From Solibacillus sp. FSL R7-0682 (GTDB lineage Bacteria; Bacillota; Bacilli; Bacillales_A; Planococcaceae), in the NCBI RefSeq assembly GCF_038005985.1, contig NZ_JBBOUI010000001.1, positions 1,136,001 to 1,200,000 of the forward strand: a stretch of DNA of 64,000 bases, read 5' to 3'. A program made the position numbers and the translations under genes. Shown in pieces: positions 60,820 to 64,000 of this stretch (its first letter is position 1; the number at the start of each line of letters is the position of its first letter). The notes below the pieces were generated by a model that was not told the DNA's origin, did not search any database, and was given only the letters and a program-made list of their open reading frames with translations.

Positions 60820-61020
60820 CTCATCACTAATGTGTGTAAATACTTCATCTATTTGCTTTCCCAATACTTTTGAAATCCTAAATGCTAAATCAAGAGAAGG
60901 GTTATATTTGTTTTTTTCAAGAGCGACTATGGTTTGTCGAGTTACTCCTACTTCTTTAGCTAGTTGGTCTTGTGTCATTTTTTTATGAGCTCTCCAAATA
61001 CTAATTTGATTGTCTAACAT
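60817..61020 (-). CDS. XRE-family small transcriptional regulator
   Basis: 67 residues, a single helix-turn-helix: '[20 protein letters not shown]', '[20 protein letters not shown]', '[13 protein letters not shown]'. This YozG/Xre type often pairs with a small membrane protein, as it does here with the gene 55 bp upstream on the same strand. TAGGAGGT precedes the ATG. It probably represses the pair; target unknown. Confidence 0.85.
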   Translation of the reverse strand: MLDNQISIWRAHKKMTQDQLAKEVGVTRQTIVALEKNKYNPSLDLAFRISKVLGKQIDEVFTHISDE

Positions 61021-61075
61021 ACCTAACCTCCTATCTCAAATTGTTTGTTATTTCATAAGATAATTAGATATATGT

Positions 61076-61366
61076 TTACTGGTATTTCCGGTCATACAGG
61101 AAGAGACTCACTGCATGAATTAAAGCTCCTACTGATAAGCCGATTATCATGTAATCAAAAAGGAAATCTGGAGTAATCCTTTCGTTGTAGTAAAAAATGG
61201 TGATGAAACCCATTATGACAAATAATGAAGAAAACGAAATTTTAGCCGCTTTGCCCACTATTTGATCCCCTCTTTCGTCATTTTTGTTCTTATCTAAGAA
61301 ATAAGCCCAATAAAGAATGGTTACGAGTAGCAAGAGTGTCGAGACAGTTGCGAACATATCAAGCAT
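61076..61366 (-). CDS. Three-helix membrane protein paired with an XRE regulator
   Basis: 96 residues with about three membrane segments ('FATVSTLLLLVTILYWAYFL', 'ISFSSLFVIMGFITIFYY', 'FLFDYMIIGLSVGALIHAVS') and a charged loop 'DKNKNDERGDQIVGKA'. It resembles the DUF2178/DUF3796-type proteins seen beside small XRE regulators; function unknown. ATG at 61366 is chosen, with TAGGGGG 8 nt upstream; the frame runs on to 61642 but without coding character. Confidence 0.7.
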   Translation of the reverse strand: MLDMFATVSTLLLLVTILYWAYFLDKNKNDERGDQIVGKAAKISFSSLFVIMGFITIFYYNERITPDFLFDYMIIGLSVGALIHAVSLFLYDRKYQ

Positions 61367-61605
61367 TTTAATACCCCCTACAATTTGTGATAAATTAACA
61401 GTAATATATTTTTTACAAAAAGTAAAGTATTTATAACAAAATGTAACAAATACCATACATATATTAAGTTGTTCGGAAAATTTGGTAACGTTAGTTTCTC
61501 CAGCATAAAAGCTTTGTACAAAAAAATTAGTGTGTGTTGGATACTTCAAAAGGCATTTGGAAATATAGAATAGCGTATTAAGAGAAATATTCATTTCCAT
61601 ACAAA

Positions 61606-61632
61606 ATAACGTTCCCAAACGCAAGTTTGGGC
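61606..61632. repeat. Short intergenic repeat with hairpin, intact copy
   Basis: ATAACGTTCCCAAACGCAAG followed by TTTGGGC; CCCAAA-cgcaag-TTTGGG is a perfect hairpin. The other copy (58279-58299 plus 59747-59750) is split by the IS element. Confidence 0.65.
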
Positions 61633-61642
61633 GCACATCCAA

Positions 61643-62077
61643 AGGTCACGAATGTTGTTATATCAACGTATCGTGACTTTTCCTATGAACATTCTTTATA
61701 CATTATTTTTTACAAATAGCTCAAACGGTTGATAAAGTAATATTTTTTGCTTGCTGGGTTTGTTCTTCACTTTGTATAAAATCCTGTATATTATTACCTC
61801 TATAAATCAGCATTTTTCTGAGGCTATTCCATAAAAATTATTCAATTAAATGTCCATATTCTGGAGTAAATAAAAATTTATGTAATGCAAGTGAGAGTGA
61901 AGGATTTAACTTAAACAAACCCGGCTGGTTAACTGAATAAATAGACTAAGGTATAAATGATGTTTGTAAAAAACTGATTATTGCTAAAATTATTAAATTA
62001 AATTACAATTATAGTAGTTATACAGGTGACATAAGTGAGATAACTTGTGTTGGTGTCCTTAATGGTTAAAAACAGTA
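61643..62077. other. Gene-free region with hairpin and possible coding scrap
   Basis: AGGTCACGA / TCGTGACTTTT (61641-61681) makes a long-loop hairpin. On the minus strand, 61721-61813 holds a 30-codon frame ('MLIYRGNNIQDFIQSEEQTQ', ending NITLSTV) that looks protein-like but has no RBS. Otherwise AT-rich promoter-type sequence for the serine hydrolase gene. Confidence 0.35.
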
Positions 62078-62088
62078 ATGTTGCACAG

Positions 62089-62117
62089 TGCCTCCAATCA
62101 TATTGGGGGCATTTTTT
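62089..62117 (+). terminator. Intrinsic terminator in the leader of the serine hydrolase gene
   Basis: TGCCTCCAAT-CAT-ATTGGGGGCA then TTTTTT, ending 24 nt before the start codon on the same strand. It either ends an upstream leader RNA or works as an attenuator. Confidence 0.7.
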
Positions 62118-62140
62118 ATTTTCTAAGGAGAGTGAAAAAA

Positions 62141-63181
62141 TTGATTTTAAAGAACGAGAATAATTACACAAACTTATTTGAAGATGTACATACTCATGTA
62201 ATGGAAAGTGCTGAAAAGTTGGGTGCTAGTGGTGGTGCCATTTTTATTATCCGTAACGACAAAATCGTAACAGAGTCGTATTTTGGTAAACAGTCTAATG
62301 AAAAATACGCTCGAGATGTTCAAGTAGACACTCAATTCCATATTGCCTCTGTAAGAAAGGCTTATATCGGTTTTGCTGCGTCTTACGCTATATACAGGGG
62401 CTACTTTTCTATTGATGATCCAGTTAAACAGTTTGTAGATGATTCACATCAGTCCGCGTATGAAGGGGTAACCATTCGTCACTTATTAACTCACACACAT
62501 GGGCTAAAAATTTGTGATGTTAATAAACTAGTAAGTGAATATAAACCTGGTGAATCCTGGGCATATAGAGGTCCAAGTATTGATCTGTTGACAATGATTA
62601 TCAAAAAAACAACGGGACTGTCTGTTGCTGAAATCATTAAATCGCAAGTTATTGAACCACTAGGCTTTCAATCGACAGAATGGATTAGGATGAGTAAGCC
62701 TCATTTAAAAATTGCAGACGCTATTCGAGATGCAGATAACCCTTTTTGGACTGAGACGGATGTAGTAGATGGTTCTGGAATGAATATGTATGTGTCTGCA
62801 AAAGAGCTTGCTTTATTGGGTTACATTCATTTAACAGAAGGGAAATGGGGAGGAAAACAGATAATTCCTAGAGAAATCATTCAAATGGCTACATCCATTC
62901 AAACTCCTAACCCAACACTTCCTATTCAGAAGAACGGATTTTTATGGTTTGTAAAAGATACAAACCATAGTTTTAACCAAATAGGCGATACAGTTCCAAA
63001 AGGTTCCTATCAATTACTCGGGTACACCAATGTAGCTCTGCTCGTCATTCCAGAGGAAAACGTAGTAGCAGTAAGAATGCTCAACCGTTATGGTTCATCT
63101 GAAGGATACGATTATTTAAGCGATATTCGATCTTTTGGAGATACTGTTTATAAATGTTCTATAAAATCAGCAATACAATAA
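62141..63181 (+). CDS. Serine hydrolase of the beta-lactamase/PBP4 (class C) fold
   Basis: 346 residues. The nucleophile motif S-x-x-K is in 'FHIASVRKAYIGFAASYAIY', and 'VTIRHLLTHTHGL' is the usual following stretch. The second motif Y-x-N reads Y-R-G in 'SWAYRGPSIDLL', and the H/K-x-G motif near the end is not clear ('LLGYTNVALLVIPEENVV'). It is an esterase, D-peptidase or similar, but may be altered in activity. No signal peptide, so cytosolic. TTG at 62141 follows AAGGAG at 10 nt; the upstream extension to 62078 would run through the terminator. Confidence 0.75.
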   Translation: MILKNENNYTNLFEDVHTHVMESAEKLGASGGAIFIIRNDKIVTESYFGKQSNEKYARDVQVDTQFHIASVRKAYIGFAASYAIYRGYFSIDDPVKQFVDDSHQSAYEGVTIRHLLTHTHGLKICDVNKLVSEYKPGESWAYRGPSIDLLTMIIKKTTGLSVAEIIKSQVIEPLGFQSTEWIRMSKPHLKIADAIRDADNPFWTETDVVDGSGMNMYVSAKELALLGYIHLTEGKWGGKQIIPREIIQMATSIQTPNPTLPIQKNGFLWFVKDTNHSFNQIGDTVPKGSYQLLGYTNVALLVIPEENVVAVRMLNRYGSSEGYDYLSDIRSFGDTVYKCSIKSAIQ

Positions 63182-63289
63182 CGTTAATGTTTGAAAGGTG
63201 TTGCAGAGCTATTCAAGTGCATTCGTTATTCTACAATCTGGCCATTTAATGGAGTAAGTAAGCTTTACACAAAAAAAGGAGTAATAACT

Positions 63290-63749
63290 TTGGGACAAAA
63301 CACATCACATATTTACACACCTTCTAAACACTTTATTTCGGCTGCAACTATTGTACTCAACGACCAAAAGGAAATTTTGCTAATTAAAGGTCCTATTAGG
63401 GGTTGGGAAATGCCAGGTGGAATAGTTGAGGAAGGTGAGCCTCTGAAGGACGCGGCAATTAGGGAAACTAAAGAGGAGTCAGGTATTGATATTGAAGTTC
63501 TTATATTCTGAGGGGTATTTCAAAATGTGAATAAGTCAATTTGTAATACTCTCTTTTTATCTAAGCCAATTGGTGGCAAATTAATAACTTCCCCAGAAAG
63601 TTGAAGTGGGGTTTTTCCCTATCGAGCAGGCTTTGAAAATGATAACTATTGAAAACTTTAGACAAAGAATAGAGTACTGTCTTGATAGTAGCAAACAACT
63701 GGAAATTAGTAATAAGGGCATTGTTATTCAACCCTATGGTGTTATTTGA
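63290..63749 (+). pseudogene. Nudix hydrolase, broken by a stop and a frameshift
   Basis: TTG at 63290 follows AAAGGAG at 7 nt. 'ISAATIVLNDQKEILLIKGP' leads to a perfect Nudix box, GIVEEGEPLKDAAIRETKEE followed by SGI (G-x5-E-x7-REUxEExGU). A TGA at 63509-63511 then stops translation. The same frame continues as 'GVFQNVNKSICNTLFLSKPI', 'GGKLITSPES', and after a one-base shift near 63601 as 'VEVGFFPIEQALKMITIENF', 'RQRIEYCLDSSKQ'. Together these make a normal Nudix protein, so the gene is recently inactivated. The intact first 73 residues alone are unlikely to fold. Confidence 0.8.
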
Positions 63750-63788
63750 ACAAAACGAGTACTATAATATCCGCCGCAACGGGTGCGA

Positions 63789-63822
63789 TTGTTTAATAAG
63801 CATCACTGTTCTTATTAAACAA
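63789..63822. repeat. Perfect 12-bp inverted repeat
   Basis: TTGTTTAATAAG / CTTATTAAACAA with a 10-nt loop (CATCACTGTT). No T-run; could be an operator or RNA hairpin. Confidence 0.6.
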
Positions 63823-63886
63823 CCATATAAGAACGATATTTTCTTACATAATCTGTGGTGTAGTATGGCTTCATGGATCGCAAACG

Positions 63887-63920
63887 GGGCATTAATCCAA
63901 GAAGGATTAAATGCCTTTTT
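63887..63920 (+). terminator. rho-independent terminator
   Basis: GGCATTAATCC / GGATTAaATGCC with TTTTTTT, after the broken Nudix gene and 60 bp before the next gene. Confidence 0.75.
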
Positions 63921-63983
63921 TATTGAAGTAATTTTACTATCGGGGCAGGATAATTGAAGATAATTTATTGGAGGTTATTGATT

Positions 63984-64000
63984 ATGAGAATGCCAACACA
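63984..64000 (+). CDS. Start of a gene cut by the right edge of the window
   Basis: ATG at 63984 (MRMPT...) with the strong RBS TTGGAGG (63968-63974) 9 nt upstream. Only five codons are visible, so nothing can be said of its product. Confidence 0.5.

Noticed and set aside
63682-63957. 91-residue open frame at the right end
   Set aside because: It runs through the tail of the broken Nudix gene, the 12-bp inverted repeat and a terminator, without an RBS.

Overview
The window is AT-rich chromosome from a spore-forming Firmicute. Low-G+C codon use, strong Shine-Dalgarno sites, many TTG/GTG starts and the gene order polX-mutS2-yshE-lcfA-fadR-fadB-etfB-etfA-trxA-uvrC-lysC / sdhCAB-ysmA-gerE-ysmB-racE-rph-ysnA-ysnB match the Bacillus backbone. 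The protein sequences suggest the Planococcaceae/Caryophanaceae side (Solibacillus, Lysinibacillus or a relative); that placement is inference. gerE and a collagen-like gene, each behind a sigma-K-type promoter, show that the organism sporulates.

Left part (1-14.3 kb): a tandem YheC/YheD-type ATP-grasp protein (cut by the window edge) beside a MurF-like Mur ligase; a secreted NlpC/P60 protein with three repeats, of which only the first keeps catalytic residues; a collagen-like probable spore-surface protein; a YfnA-type permease; a CofE-like (F420-0:glutamate ligase fold) protein; a LysR regulator; the DbpA helicase; a divergent TetR/MFS drug-efflux pair; a VOC protein; and RNase HIII.

Core part (14.5-38.2 kb): zapA, cvpA, polX, mutS2, yshE and a 26-residue membrane peptide; the fatty-acid degradation cluster lcfA-fadR-fadB-etfB-etfA with a FadR operator on the fadR promoter; trxA; uvrC; a lysine riboswitch upstream of a divergent aspartokinase; yslB; sdhCAB; ysmA, gerE, a MarR regulator, racE; rph-rdgB; ysnB; and tRNA-Arg(TCT).

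Accessory part (38.2-64 kb): just after the tRNA lies a collapsed tyrosine-recombinase relic, then an unknown small gene and a secreted protein ending in a HicA-like domain, a cut-down GNAT and a 7TM-PAS-GGDEF diguanylate cyclase. Next come an MFS/TetR pair with two matching operators and a four-gene OpuC-type osmoprotectant ABC transporter. This block is bracketed by two diverged direct repeats. Two small proteins (one DUF6143-like) share a sporulation-like -10 sequence. Two large secreted enzymes (5'-nucleotidase; extracellular nuclease) together could break down external DNA to nucleosides and phosphate. A graveyard follows: integrase and methyltransferase fragments, an intact IS3-family element with a 3-bp target duplication, an XRE/membrane-protein pair, a serine hydrolase, a broken Nudix gene, and the first codons of a further gene at the right edge.
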